Shown piece after piece: positions 43,062 to 51,543 of a DNA stretch of 64,000 nt. Source of the stretch: JANNBN01 sp031430595 (GTDB taxonomy: Bacteria > Actinomycetota > Acidimicrobiia > Acidimicrobiales > JANYDT01); assembly GCA_031430595.1 (NCBI GenBank), contig JANPBU010000016.1, forward strand, positions 182,460-246,459, written 5' to 3'. Position 1 is the first letter of the stretch. Each line of letters begins with the position of its first letter. A program made the translations under genes and the position numbers. The notes beneath the pieces are model-generated. The model saw only the letters and a program-made list of their open reading frames with translations, was not told the origin of the DNA and did not search any database.

Positions 43062-43144
43062 TGCCCGGGGCGGGACTCGAACCCGCACGGCTGTTAAGCC
43101 TGGGCGGTTTAAGCGCCCTGCGTCTGCCATTTCGCCACCCGGGC
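43062..43144 (-). tRNA. tRNA-Leu (anticodon UAA)
   Basis: 83 bases that fold as a class II tRNA. The acceptor stem is GCCCGGG/CCCGGGC, the D arm GCG...CGC with GG, and the anticodon stem GGGCG/CGCCC with loop CTTAAAC (anticodon TAA). A 15-base variable arm follows, then the T arm GCGGG-TTCGAGT-CCCGC and discriminator A. No CCA is encoded. Confidence 0.97.
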
Positions 43145-43182
43145 ATTCGGGGACGTCGATAGCTTACGACAAGCGGCGAGCC

Positions 43183-43527
43183 TTAGGCGGCGGCAAAAGT
43201 ATGGAGGGAGTCGTACTTCGAAATGACACGATCAAACAAAAGAGCGCGCGATGCATTTTTCCTGCCGTCGCCTTTCGCATTTGCGAAATTTACGGCAATG
43301 ACCCCGTCAACAAGGTCTTCTACGAGATCGACAACCGATCGACCTCGACTTACAACGGCCACAACCGGAACGGCACCTCGAGAACGAAGCAGCCTTCGAG
43401 AACCGAACGGAGATGCTCGAAAGCCTGGTGTCACCCAACCCAATTTTTGGGTCTCTTCGCCAACCAACCAAGCCAAATGGGCAAAATCGAGGGCGGTGAA
43501 AGGCAAACGGTCACGGGTCGAGGGCAT
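43183..43527 (-). CDS. Conserved hypothetical protein, 114 residues
   Basis: Starting at ATG 43527 (or 43539), this frame gives an ordered composition: TALDFAHLAWLVGEETQKLG, WVTPGFRASPFGSRRLLRSR, then VPVVAVVSRGRSVVDLVEDL. It resembles small proteins that I recall from related actinobacteria, but no function is known. The frame is open to 43770; that extension overlaps another gene in antisense and looks like shadow. It occupies the otherwise empty 500 bases between tRNA-Leu and the membrane protein gene at 43643. A palindrome TTTCGCATTTGCGAAA lies inside it. Confidence 0.5.
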   Translation of the reverse strand: MPSTRDRLPFTALDFAHLAWLVGEETQKLGWVTPGFRASPFGSRRLLRSRGAVPVVAVVSRGRSVVDLVEDLVDGVIAVNFANAKGDGRKNASRALLFDRVISKYDSLHTFAAA

Positions 43528-43642
43528 CACAGAGGTCATTCGCCAAGTATGGCGAGGGGGTATGTCAAAAATTGGGGTGATCTTTGGGTGTGAGTAACTA
43601 GAAAGCCCGAATATCGAAGAACAACGCCGTAGGCTGTCGAAT

Positions 43643-45274
43643 ATGGAGAACGAAGACCGACCGGGTCGCAAACGAACACTTTTTCGACGCACCCGGGATA
43701 GCGGCGCTTTTGATTCTCCGCCGCTCGGTGCTCTCGATGATGACCTGGCCGACAGCGGGTGGGTTGACATCTCCGCTAACCCGCAAGCTCAAGCGGTACT
43801 CGATGCCGAGCAGCGTGCTGCGTCTCCGCGTAAAACCGCTTCGATGTTCGCCCCCAAAGAAAAATGGACGGAAACCTGGGGCGACGACGCCTGGGACGAT
43901 GAGTGGAGCGATCCAACTGCGCGCCGAAGTTCGGTTCCGCCAGCCGCCTCACCCGGCCCCGACCAGATTGATGCTTGGCTGTCAACCGACTCTGAATCGT
44001 GGGGTGACGTCACCCGAGAAACCATTCAAAAAATGGGTGCTGACCCCAAAGTGGTTGATGCACCGGGTGCCACTTGGGATACCGACCAAAAGGCCCAGCG
44101 GTCATCAACGACACCGCCGAGCGATATCGAGTTGGCGATTGAACGAGCCTTAGCTTCGGTTTCAGCCGAAGTTGCCCCCCTTACCGAGCCAACTAGTCAG
44201 CCCCGAGCCGAAGCACCGATGCTGGTGGTCGACAGTCGCTTGTCTACCCCGGCCACACCGAAAACCAGATTCCGCCGGGGCGCAACTAACCTGGTCGCAA
44301 CGAACCCGGCGGCGAGCGCTGCGGTCCCTGAGCGACAAACCAACGAATATCGTCACGAAACGGTTGATCTGACAATACAGGCGCCCGCCTCGGAAGCTCT
44401 GGAAGGCCGAAACGAAGCGACAGACACCGAACGGGAAATTGACCGCGTCATCGACAGTGTGATCGAAGATGGCGCAAATGACGAATCGGCGTCAATTCAG
44501 ATTCCCGTCGCTGATGTACTCGAGCCCACCATTTCGATTCCTACCGTCTCGATTCCTACCGTTTCAGTTCTTACCATCGCTGATGTCCCTACCGTCTTAA
44601 CCTCAATCCCTGCAGTTTCAGTAACCAAAAGTTCCGAACCAGCCTCCGGAGGCTTCGAAATGGTTGACACCACCATCACCAAGATGACAGCAAATCCACC
44701 AGTCAAGGTGACTGCTACAGCTGCTGACTGGGTGTCAGACACCGATGCAACGGGCGACCTCTCGGTGACAGCACCCGAGCAAACCGGGCTAGGAAAGCTC
44801 ATCTATAGCGGACGGGCATACTCGTTTGTCGACCGGGTGAGTTGGATCGGTTGTGGCGTGGCACTCGTTGCAGCAATCAGGCTGATTGTGCTGTTGTGGG
44901 CTGGGTCTCGTACTGCTAGCCCGGCCGGCGGTTTGAATGCAATCGAAAGAATCGGACGCGGTTTTTCTGATGCCGGTGTCGTGCAAGCCCTCCTGTTAAT
45001 TGTCGCCGTTGCACTACTCATCGTTCCGTCGCTCTTCGATGGTGAAGAACGTTCGGGGCGAATCGGCACTGGCCTCGGGCTTGTCATTGGCGCATCGACG
45101 CTCGGGGTGATTGGTTCGCTCTTCGCTTTCCTTTCCGATCGACGACTCGCCGATATTGCCGGAAACGCATCGGGGTCGGTCACCCTTCGAGCCCTTGCAG
45201 CTCTCGTAGCGACCGCCGGAATGAGCATTGTTGCGTGGGCTGCAGCCGTTCGCTCGCTTCGCTCAGATGTTTAG
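43643..45274 (+). CDS. Low-complexity protein with four C-terminal membrane helices
   Basis: A 543-residue protein of unknown function. Residues 1-390 are cytoplasmic-type, polar and rich in Asp, Thr, Pro and Val, with little predicted order. Repeated IPTVS/VPTV units near residue 295-330 are encoded by 15-bp DNA repeats at about 44533-44575. The C-terminal 150 residues hold four hydrophobic helices (SWIGCGVALVAAIRLIVLLW; QALLLIVAVALLIVPSLF; GLGLVIGASTLGVIGSLFAF; LAALVATAGMSIVAWAAAVR). This layout is like scaffold or anchor proteins. The protein at 46030 has a related make-up (long polar arm, then one membrane helix). Confidence 0.75.
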   Translation: MENEDRPGRKRTLFRRTRDSGAFDSPPLGALDDDLADSGWVDISANPQAQAVLDAEQRAASPRKTASMFAPKEKWTETWGDDAWDDEWSDPTARRSSVPPAASPGPDQIDAWLSTDSESWGDVTRETIQKMGADPKVVDAPGATWDTDQKAQRSSTTPPSDIELAIERALASVSAEVAPLTEPTSQPRAEAPMLVVDSRLSTPATPKTRFRRGATNLVATNPAASAAVPERQTNEYRHETVDLTIQAPASEALEGRNEATDTEREIDRVIDSVIEDGANDESASIQIPVADVLEPTISIPTVSIPTVSVLTIADVPTVLTSIPAVSVTKSSEPASGGFEMVDTTITKMTANPPVKVTATAADWVSDTDATGDLSVTAPEQTGLGKLIYSGRAYSFVDRVSWIGCGVALVAAIRLIVLLWAGSRTASPAGGLNAIERIGRGFSDAGVVQALLLIVAVALLIVPSLFDGEERSGRIGTGLGLVIGASTLGVIGSLFAFLSDRRLADIAGNASGSVTLRALAALVATAGMSIVAWAAAVRSLRSDV

Positions 45275-45275
45275 C

Positions 45276-45944
45276 TCAGACAGCTAAACCGGGGTCAACG
45301 ATCCAACCTTCAAGGAACTCGCTGCGACGCTCGCGCCACTCTTCAACCGTGATTGCGTAACGGACGTGGTCTTCCCACACACCGTTAATCTCAAGGTATC
45401 GCTGCGCGATGCCTTCGTTGCGTAGGCCGAGCTTTTCAACAACCCGTCGACTTGCTGCGTTTCGAGGAATAATCGAAACCTGAACTCGGTGCAAGCCAAG
45501 TTCTTCAAATGCAAAGCGCAGGGCAACCACTAACGCTTCTGGGGTCAACCCCATACCAGCCCAAATTTCATCGATCCAGTACCCGACGTACACATTTTGG
45601 AATGCACCGCGTTGCACCGACCCCAGGTTCATTTCCCCAGCAAACGCGCCATCAACGAACACCCCGAATCGATAAGCAGAACCGTTGGTTCGTTCGCGTT
45701 CGACGGCTTCACAGCGAGCTTCAAAGGCCCGCTTCGACTCGACAACATCGGGCTGCCCCGCAGGTCGGCGGGCCTCCCAAGGTAGTAAACGCTCGGCATT
45801 TCGCCGCCTTACCTCTTGCCACGAAGCAAAATCGGCCGCCCCAAGTGCACGCAACAACACTCGACGACCCCGAAGTTGTGGTCCGAATGCGTTGGCTGTA
45901 AGACGATCCGCAAGGGTCCAACGTCTGCGGCTCTCACTCATCAC
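45276..45944 (-). CDS. RimJ/RimL-type GNAT N-acetyltransferase
   Basis: A 222-residue acetyltransferase. The start GPQLRGRRVLLRALGAADFA is the first strand of the fold. YVGYWIDEIWAGMGLTPEAL holds the acetyl-CoA loop, and LGLHRVQVSIIPRNAASRRV, VEKLGLRNEGIAQRYLEING and WEDHVRYAIT complete the RimJ pattern. It acetylates an N-terminal amino group, perhaps of ribosomal protein S5, but this specificity is not proven. The gene ends one base after the stop of the convergent membrane protein gene. Confidence 0.9.
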   Translation of the reverse strand: MMSESRRRWTLADRLTANAFGPQLRGRRVLLRALGAADFASWQEVRRRNAERLLPWEARRPAGQPDVVESKRAFEARCEAVERERTNGSAYRFGVFVDGAFAGEMNLGSVQRGAFQNVYVGYWIDEIWAGMGLTPEALVVALRFAFEELGLHRVQVSIIPRNAASRRVVEKLGLRNEGIAQRYLEINGVWEDHVRYAITVEEWRERRSEFLEGWIVDPGLAV

Positions 45945-46029
45945 TCCCCAGACTAGCTATGCCCGACACGCCATCTGGAAGTCTGAATGATTCAAGGAGG
46001 GTCCCGCACCGGCCGATGTTTCTTTCGTT

Positions 46030-46953
46030 ATGAGTCTGAACAACGTTCCTTCGCCCGACAGGCAGTCTGTCTTTAGTCTGTTCACTCCGGTTAACGGTTT
46101 TGCTGAGCAGCCCACTGCGCCGGAACCTGCCCGGGAAGCGAACCCGGTTGAGGCCCCTGCACCACTTCGGTCACAAAAGGCCTCGTTCCTCAAAAAGCCA
46201 CAAATTGCAGAAATCGCCCACCCACCGATGGAAAAAGTAGCGCTACCAACCCCCATTTCAAATGCAGACTTCAGTGATTTCGAGTCACTTTTTGATGTCC
46301 CCACTCGAATCGACACGCCAGCCCCGCTTGCGGTTCCGCTTCACAGCACGGCCGAGGTTGGTTCATGGCTAGACCTGCCCACGCCTCAGGCGGATTTGTC
46401 AGGGCCGACTTTGCCCACGTGGGAAGAAGTTCTGACCGAACCAGTCGAAGCAACCTTGAACATACCGGAGTATCCCCTCTACCGGCCGGACGAACTACTC
46501 ACAGGGTTCACCCCTCCAGCGCCAATTCGAACGAACGAAGTTCCACCACACCAACCTATGGTGAGCGCCACCATTCTGAACGCGACCCGTACCGACGCCG
46601 AACTTATCGTTGCACTTCAACACGAGAATCTAAACACCGTTCCATTGCCCGACAGGCAGTCTGAGAATCCTCCGGTCCAAACCCACACAAGCAAAGTTCG
46701 CTTAGGGCTCACCGTGTGTGCACTTGGTATATTGATCGCAGGAAGCATCGGCTTTGTTCTCAAATCAAAGCAGACAACACCACGATCAAACGTATCGTCT
46801 GTAAGTACACCTGCTGTTACTGGCTCAGATACTGTTACTGACTCAAATGCTGTTACTGGCTCAAATGACGTAACTCCCACCGAAGGCCAAATCTTCGGCG
46901 ATGTGATCGACGACGAGTTCATCGTGCAACCTGAAGCATCGATTTTCGATTGA
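46030..46953 (+). CDS. Single-pass membrane protein with long disordered arm
   Basis: A 307-residue protein of unknown function. Residues 1-225 are Pro/Ala/Thr-rich. One membrane helix follows at about 228-245 (LGLTVCALGILIAGSIGFVL), then a short Ser/Thr/Val tail with the repeat VTGS/VTDSN. Two copies of the dispersed short repeat lie in the gene and encode the similar peptides VPSPDRQS and VPLPDRQS. Short DNA repeats near 46816-46865 encode the tail. The frame is supported by composition and position only. Confidence 0.65.
   Translation: MSLNNVPSPDRQSVFSLFTPVNGFAEQPTAPEPAREANPVEAPAPLRSQKASFLKKPQIAEIAHPPMEKVALPTPISNADFSDFESLFDVPTRIDTPAPLAVPLHSTAEVGSWLDLPTPQADLSGPTLPTWEEVLTEPVEATLNIPEYPLYRPDELLTGFTPPAPIRTNEVPPHQPMVSATILNATRTDAELIVALQHENLNTVPLPDRQSENPPVQTHTSKVRLGLTVCALGILIAGSIGFVLKSKQTTPRSNVSSVSTPAVTGSDTVTDSNAVTGSNDVTPTEGQIFGDVIDDEFIVQPEASIFD
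46045..46072 (+). repeat. Dispersed short repeat, copy 3
   Basis: GTTCCTTCGCCCGACAGGCA followed by GTCTGTCT, at the 5' end of the gene 46030-46953. Confidence 0.6.
46639..46669 (+). repeat. Dispersed short repeat, copy 4
   Basis: GTTCCATTGCCCGACAGGCA followed by GTCTGAGAATC. It lies 594 bases downstream of copy 3 and in the same reading frame. Confidence 0.6.
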
Positions 46954-47005
46954 CCGTCATGTCGACTGACCATCGCTACGGTGCAATACGTGACAATCTG
47001 ATGTC

Positions 47006-47401
47006 ATGCGAATCGAGCTCAACACTCCAGCGTTACTCTTTCCGGCGATCTCCTTCCTTTTACTCCCGTATACCAATCGATATCTTGCGCTCGCAAACCT
47101 GATCCGCAATCTTCTGGCCGAGCATCAAAACTCGCCGCACCAACGGCTCGTACAACAGATCAACGTTCTTCGTCGGCGAATCACACTGATCCGTCTGATG
47201 CAATCGTTTGCTGTGTTCGCGATGCTTCTGTCAATGATAAGCATGCTAAGTATTTTTGAGCAATGGTTTGGTGCCGGCCACGCGCTTTTCTTTGCTGCTC
47301 TGGTGTCGGTGATTGTTTCCCTCGCATTGTCGCTTTGGGAAATTCAGCTTTCGACCGAGGCGCTCAACCTTCAATTGGAACTACTTGAAGCTTCGCCGTA
47401 A
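47006..47401 (+). CDS. DUF2721 membrane protein
   Basis: A 131-residue protein. The N-terminus LNTPALLFPAISFLLLPYTN, RYLALANLIRNLL is the DUF2721 hallmark. Two further hydrophobic helices follow (MQSFAVFAMLLSMISMLSIF; FFAALVSVIVSLALSLWEIQ) and the end ALNLQLELLEAS is typical. The function is unknown; it is expected in the inner membrane. The 3' end overlaps the convergent MFS gene by 38 bases. Confidence 0.85.
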   Translation: MRIELNTPALLFPAISFLLLPYTNRYLALANLIRNLLAEHQNSPHQRLVQQINVLRRRITLIRLMQSFAVFAMLLSMISMLSIFEQWFGAGHALFFAALVSVIVSLALSLWEIQLSTEALNLQLELLEASP

Positions 47402-48668
47402 ACGATAGAACGGCGGCCGCAAATGCTCCGATCACGAGAACCGTCGTGGCGGAACCATATTTGACGACGCCCGGCAAACCATGGTCCATCACCCAGCCAC
47501 CCCACAGGCCGGCAAACGGCACGGTACCCCCAAAGCACATCATCCAGATGGCCATAACTGGGCCACGAGACCGACTGTCTAGGTTCACCTGCAGCACGGT
47601 ATTGAGTGCAGTCGTTGCCCCGAAATAGCAAAAGCCCAAGCCAAAACCAACCACATACGCTGGCCCAATCGACGTTAGGTTTCCGAACAGCGCAAGCAGC
47701 ACGGCGAATCCGCCAAGCAGGAATTTCGGGATTGTTCGTTTGTCAACCAAAGCTAAGACGGTCGACATCGAAAGCGATCCGCAGAGTGCTCCGCTGGCCC
47801 AAATGCCGAACAGGGTCAGGTAAGTGGTCGATCCTGATTGAATCCCAAAGTTCATTTCGGCCAACTTCGCGAACTGGGGAACGTACGAAAGTGACAGCAG
47901 CGAAAACCAAAACATGATCGACATGACCCGAGCTGCAGTCGGGTTCTTTTTCAACGCACGAAATCCGTCGAACAACGAACTGACACCTTGTGGGTCAGAC
48001 GCACGTCGGGGCGGTGGTGGCGGCATACGGATACCGAGCACGGCCCAGATCACGGCAAGAAACGACAACGCATTAAACACGAAAACCGCTGTCGGGGTCA
48101 CCTTCCAAACAGTCGAAGCGAGCGCCAAAATGATCGGACCTATGACCCGAGAACCGTTCACCTGAGTTGATCCAAGCGAAACCGCACCGGCAATATTTTC
48201 TCGTCCGACCAATTCCGGAAGAATTGTTTGCATGAGTGGACCGGTCATTGCATTCGACATTCCGCCACCAAGAACACCAATGAGAAGTAGTGACTTCGAC
48301 GGGCGCTCACCCAAGGCAAGTACCGCCAAAAAAATGGCAAAGCTCAACTGCACAAGCTGCAACGAGACGAGGTAGCGCTTGCGGTGTTGTACCCGGGCGG
48401 CGAGGGTTCCGCCCACCATGGCAAAGGCCAACAGAGGCCCCCACTGAGCAAGCATGACCAGCCCAACGAACAAACCCGAACCACCAGAGAGCCTGAGTGC
48501 GAACGGGCCGAGCACAACCGTTTGCATCCACGAGCCAATGTTCGAAGCAAAGCCCCCGATGTACATTCTGCGGAATGCGGGCTGTGCCAGCGCAGCAGAA
48601 GCGGTTCCCGGTCGCGGACCAATTTCTTGGCCGCTTTCAGGCGAGACTAGGGCAGCGAGTTCAGTCAC
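47364..48668 (-). CDS. MFS transporter, EntS-like (12 helices)
   Basis: A 434-residue major-facilitator protein. The start PAFRRMYIGGFASNIGSWMQ, TVVLGPFALRL is that of the MFS_3/EntS exporter group. ARVQHRKRYLVSLQLVQLSF is the loop 2-3 motif, and IGPIILALASTVWKVTPTAV with further helices completes about 12 segments. The substrate may be a siderophore or drug-like compound and cannot be decided. ATG 48668 overlaps the stop of the Ppx gene by four bases, so it is at the end of the long minus-strand array. Confidence 0.88.
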   Translation of the reverse strand: MTELAALVSPESGQEIGPRPGTASAALAQPAFRRMYIGGFASNIGSWMQTVVLGPFALRLSGGSGLFVGLVMLAQWGPLLAFAMVGGTLAARVQHRKRYLVSLQLVQLSFAIFLAVLALGERPSKSLLLIGVLGGGMSNAMTGPLMQTILPELVGRENIAGAVSLGSTQVNGSRVIGPIILALASTVWKVTPTAVFVFNALSFLAVIWAVLGIRMPPPPPRRASDPQGVSSLFDGFRALKKNPTAARVMSIMFWFSLLSLSYVPQFAKLAEMNFGIQSGSTTYLTLFGIWASGALCGSLSMSTVLALVDKRTIPKFLLGGFAVLLALFGNLTSIGPAYVVGFGLGFCYFGATTALNTVLQVNLDSRSRGPVMAIWMMCFGGTVPFAGLWGGWVMDHGLPGVVKYGSATTVLVIGAFAAAVLSFTAKLQVVPIEG

Positions 48669-49609
48669 AACAGCGACCGAGTGATTGCATCGAGCAAGTC
48701 GGTTTCTGACACGAACAGACCGCCGATATCGAAGTGTCGAAGTATCGTCACCAAGATGGCAGCCCCAGCCACGATCGTACCCACCCGATCGGGATGTAAC
48801 CCGGGGTTGAAGGCACGATCGCGAGGTGCTTCCAACGCAACCGTTCGAAACACATCTTCAGCAGCGGCCCTCGAAAGCCACATCTGATGAATCGCGCTTC
48901 GATCGTATCGACCAAGTTCAATGGCTGCGACACTCACGATGGTTCCTGCGACCCCAACCAGGCGGGTCGCATCTCTGGCTGCTGGAAGCTCGCGGTCGAG
49001 ATCATCGAGATACGCATGGGCGACGCTGATGAGCCCTGACAGGTCTTCGGGTGACGGAGGGTCGGTCGACAGGTACATGTCAGTAAAGCGAACACATCCC
49101 ATATCCAAACTCACAGACTGACTCGCTAACTGCCTGTCTGGCAACTGTGCTTCGCCGGGCCGGCCGACAATGAATTCAGTTGACCCGCCACCAATGTCGA
49201 CGACAAGGTCGAGTTCCGACTGACCCATGCCGTTGACCCGAGGCTCGAACGACGACATTGCACCGGCGAACGAGAACGCCCCTTCGTCGGTGCCGCTCAG
49301 CAATTCGGGTTCGAACCCCATGAGCTCGTTTACCTGAGCAAGAAATAATGAACCATTCGAAGCGTCTCGACTCGCTGAAGTCGCAACAATTCGGCATCGC
49401 GAAACACGATGGTCGAAAAGCTCAGTTTTGTATGCCCGCAAACACTCAAGGGTGCGGGCAATCGCCTCGTTCGACAGCGATCCGCTTCCCGTCATGCCTC
49501 GACCAAGCCCCGTTACCGTCGCTTTGCGGTCGAGTTCTTGACCGAGGCCGTCCAGAATCAACAACCGCACAGAGTTGGTACCAATATCGATTCCGGCGAC
49601 AGCGTTCAT
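48665..49609 (-). CDS. ppx: Exopolyphosphatase/guanosine pentaphosphate phosphatase (Ppx/GppA)
   Basis: A 314-residue actin-like ATPase-fold phosphatase. Phosphate loops AGIDIGTNSVRLLIL and VVDIGGGSTEFIVG are both intact, with ATSASRDASNGSLFLAQVNE between. This is the short actinobacterial form without the C-terminal HD part. It removes phosphate from polyphosphate or pppGpp. A position four bases after DUF501 is a known actinobacterial order. A partial copy of the dispersed short repeat lies inside it at 49122-49150. Confidence 0.93.
   Translation of the reverse strand: MNAVAGIDIGTNSVRLLILDGLGQELDRKATVTGLGRGMTGSGSLSNEAIARTLECLRAYKTELFDHRVSRCRIVATSASRDASNGSLFLAQVNELMGFEPELLSGTDEGAFSFAGAMSSFEPRVNGMGQSELDLVVDIGGGSTEFIVGRPGEAQLPDRQLASQSVSLDMGCVRFTDMYLSTDPPSPEDLSGLISVAHAYLDDLDRELPAARDATRLVGVAGTIVSVAAIELGRYDRSAIHQMWLSRAAAEDVFRTVALEAPRDRAFNPGLHPDRVGTIVAGAAILVTILRHFDIGGLFVSETDLLDAITRSLL
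49122..49150 (-). repeat. Dispersed short repeat, partial copy 5
   Basis: On the minus strand it contains TTGCCAGACAGGCAGT, 15 of 16 core bases, then diverges. It encodes LPDRQL in the Ppx protein, in the same frame as the LPDRQS of copy 4. Confidence 0.35.
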
Positions 49610-49613
49610 TACC

Positions 49614-50165
49614 TCAACCTTCCGACCGGGGGCCGACAGTTAACGGCAACAGATCGCCCAGTTTGTCGACAACCCACTGACCAATGACGTCGTTTTCGCC
49701 CGCAAGCCAACACGCGTAATGAGCATGCAGGCATTTGACCCCTCGACGAGTTCCTCCGACCCCACCGCTTGGTCGATGGCCGGCCCAATCGACGGGAAGT
49801 TCAGCATCACGAGCGCGTTGATGGCGTTCGTGAAGCAACGCAATCTCGACGGCGTCAAGCTCGGACTCGGCAAGGCGAACCCCGCCCGCTGCTTCACACC
49901 GACCAATGACCTCATTTTCGACCCGACCCACTAACCAAAAACGGGTTGGCATGGGGGTTCCGTCACGCTCAAGTGGCGCATTTTGAATAACGACAGGACC
50001 TCCGGCGAGATCGCGAACCAAAACCGTAAAGTCAGTTTTCGGCGTTCGATCGATCAGCGCCCGCACCGCCTCGTGGTCGTCTACCGAAGCGGATAACGAC
50101 GACGCAAACACCGGTGAACCGAAACCCGCCACTACTACTTGGAGCGAATTCGCCGGATCAGCCAA
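49614..50165 (-). CDS. DUF501 protein
   Basis: A 183-residue protein. VRALIDRTPKTDFTVLVRDL, then GGPVVIQNAPLERDGTPMPT and RFWLVGR open the domain, and RGVKCLHAHYACWLAGENDV with GQWVVDKL ends it, as in DUF501 proteins of actinobacteria. The function is unknown. It always seems to sit near Ppx/GppA or cell-division genes. ATG 50165 overlaps the end of CoxG by 31 bases; a later GTG start would shorten the overlap, as conservation begins near residue 30. Confidence 0.88.
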   Translation of the reverse strand: MADPANSLQVVVAGFGSPVFASSLSASVDDHEAVRALIDRTPKTDFTVLVRDLAGGPVVIQNAPLERDGTPMPTRFWLVGRVENEVIGRCEAAGGVRLAESELDAVEIALLHERHQRARDAELPVDWAGHRPSGGVGGTRRGVKCLHAHYACWLAGENDVIGQWVVDKLGDLLPLTVGPRSEG

Positions 50166-50914
50166 AGAAGCACCAAGACTGCAATACCGGCAGGCAATGC
50201 TCGCTTCAACACTGGGCTACCAGCGGCACCAAGAAGGTCAACCGGTTCAGCTGCCTTGTATTCGATTTTTCGCACCGTCGGCTTCACTGGCTCGGTCGGC
50301 TTAACAGGCTCGGTTGGCTTTGCCGGCTCGGTCGGCTGAGACGGTGTTTCTGCTGCGCCGGGAACGGCCGGTGATTCAACTGAATCGGCAGCGGCCGTGA
50401 CAGCGGCCGATACGGACGGGGTTGATACAGCGGCAGACGCCGATGCGACCTCGGCAGCGACTGCCTCGGGTTGAGCCAACACGTTGTGCTCAAGGCAGTT
50501 CACAAATTGTCCGAGTAGTTTCGCACTCACATCGGCCAAAACTCCACGACCGAACTGGGCGACCCGGCCGGTAATGGTCAGGTCGGTCGTTACTTTCACG
50601 TCGGTACCTGTGGCCGTTGAGCTCAGCTGGGCGGTAATGGTGGCATTCGCGTTTCCTTGGCCCTTCGTGTCACGACCTTCGGCGCGCAGTACGGCTTTGT
50701 GATTGACCTCATCCTTTTCAAGGAAGGTGGCCTTGCCCTTGTATTGGGCAGTGATGGGCCCAACTTTGATTTTCACGCCACCGCGGTATTCGTCGCCTTC
50801 AATCTCTTCTAGCGCTGCGCCCGGAAGGCATGGGGCAATGAGCTCGACGTCGGTCAATACCAACCAGGCGCGTTCAATCGGAATGTCTACGTGAAATTCG
50901 TTGATCAGTTCCAT
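50135..50914 (-). CDS. coxG: CoxG-like SRPBCC protein with C-terminal membrane anchor
   Basis: A 259-residue protein. Residues 1-145 are the CoxG (polyketide-cyclase-like) fold: INEFHVDIPIERAWLVLTDV, IAPCLPGAALEEIEGDEYRG and FGRGVLADVSAKLLGQF. An Ala/Pro/Thr-rich linker with PTEPVKPTEPVKPT repeats follows, ending in one membrane helix (ALPAGIAVLVLLWLIRRIR). In Oligotropha CoxG helps recruit CO dehydrogenase to the membrane, and the anchor here fits that. The start lies 10 bases inside the MobA-like gene's 3' end. Confidence 0.9.
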   Translation of the reverse strand: MELINEFHVDIPIERAWLVLTDVELIAPCLPGAALEEIEGDEYRGGVKIKVGPITAQYKGKATFLEKDEVNHKAVLRAEGRDTKGQGNANATITAQLSSTATGTDVKVTTDLTITGRVAQFGRGVLADVSAKLLGQFVNCLEHNVLAQPEAVAAEVASASAAVSTPSVSAAVTAAADSVESPAVPGAAETPSQPTEPAKPTEPVKPTEPVKPTVRKIEYKAAEPVDLLGAAGSPVLKRALPAGIAVLVLLWLIRRIRSK

Positions 50915-51543
50915 GTGTCGATATCTCCCGGTGTGTCAATGTCAGTGAGCTGTAGAGGCGAACCTTCACAGGGTACCTCTATGACTAGGTCATGCCTCAC
51001 ACGAATCAGGGTTCTCGCCCCTTCGTCGCCGTCGGTGGGAAGAAGTGGCCACACCTCACTCAACAACCTCACGGGTTGCCCGCGTTTGCCTTCGTATACT
51101 GCCACCGCGATCGGAAGGTTGCGGGGGGCACGCGCAACTGCCAGCCAGGCTTCGGTTGGAATGTATGGCTGATCGCCAAGACCAACCACTACCCCGTTCG
51201 TGATCGCTTGTCGTGACGTCATTCGGGCTGCAACAATGCCAACCGCCAGCGAGGTCGACTGCCCTAATGCCCAGTTGGGGTTATGCACCAGCTGCACCCC
51301 ATGGGGTAACTGATCGGGCAAGAGTTGAACGGCACCCGTCACCACTACTACCGCAAGGCCAGCATCGAGTGCGCGTTGCACTGCCCACCACACGACGGTT
51401 TGACCGTTGCATCGCGCCAGTAATTTGTGACCGTCACCGCCGCCAGCGACCCACCGTGACCCTACTCCGCCGGCAAGTATGACCGCGACCAGGTCGTGAC
51501 TTGGCAGTGGTTTGCTATCGACGATGGATGGCACCGTCACCAT
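50905..51543 (-). CDS. MobA-like molybdenum-cofactor nucleotidyltransferase
   Basis: A 212-residue GT-A-fold nucleotidyltransferase. The loop LVAVILAGGVGSRWVAGGGD, GHKLL shows the NTP site, with GQSTSLAVGIV and GLGDQPYIPTEAWLAVA after it. This is the MocA/CoxI-like group that attaches CMP to molybdopterin for enzymes of the xanthine-oxidase family. ATG 51543 overlaps the XdhC gene by 29 bases; the frame is open to 51666 without similarity. It is an expected accessory to the CoxL-type enzyme in the same array. Confidence 0.9.
   Translation of the reverse strand: MVTVPSIVDSKPLPSHDLVAVILAGGVGSRWVAGGGDGHKLLARCNGQTVVWWAVQRALDAGLAVVVVTGAVQLLPDQLPHGVQLVHNPNWALGQSTSLAVGIVAARMTSRQAITNGVVVGLGDQPYIPTEAWLAVARAPRNLPIAVAVYEGKRGQPVRLLSEVWPLLPTDGDEGARTLIRVRHDLVIEVPCEGSPLQLTDIDTPGDIDTWN

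Noticed and set aside
43018..43146. N-terminal extension of the aminotransferase frame
   Set aside because: It is the tRNA-Leu sequence read as codons; the tRNA fold is complete.
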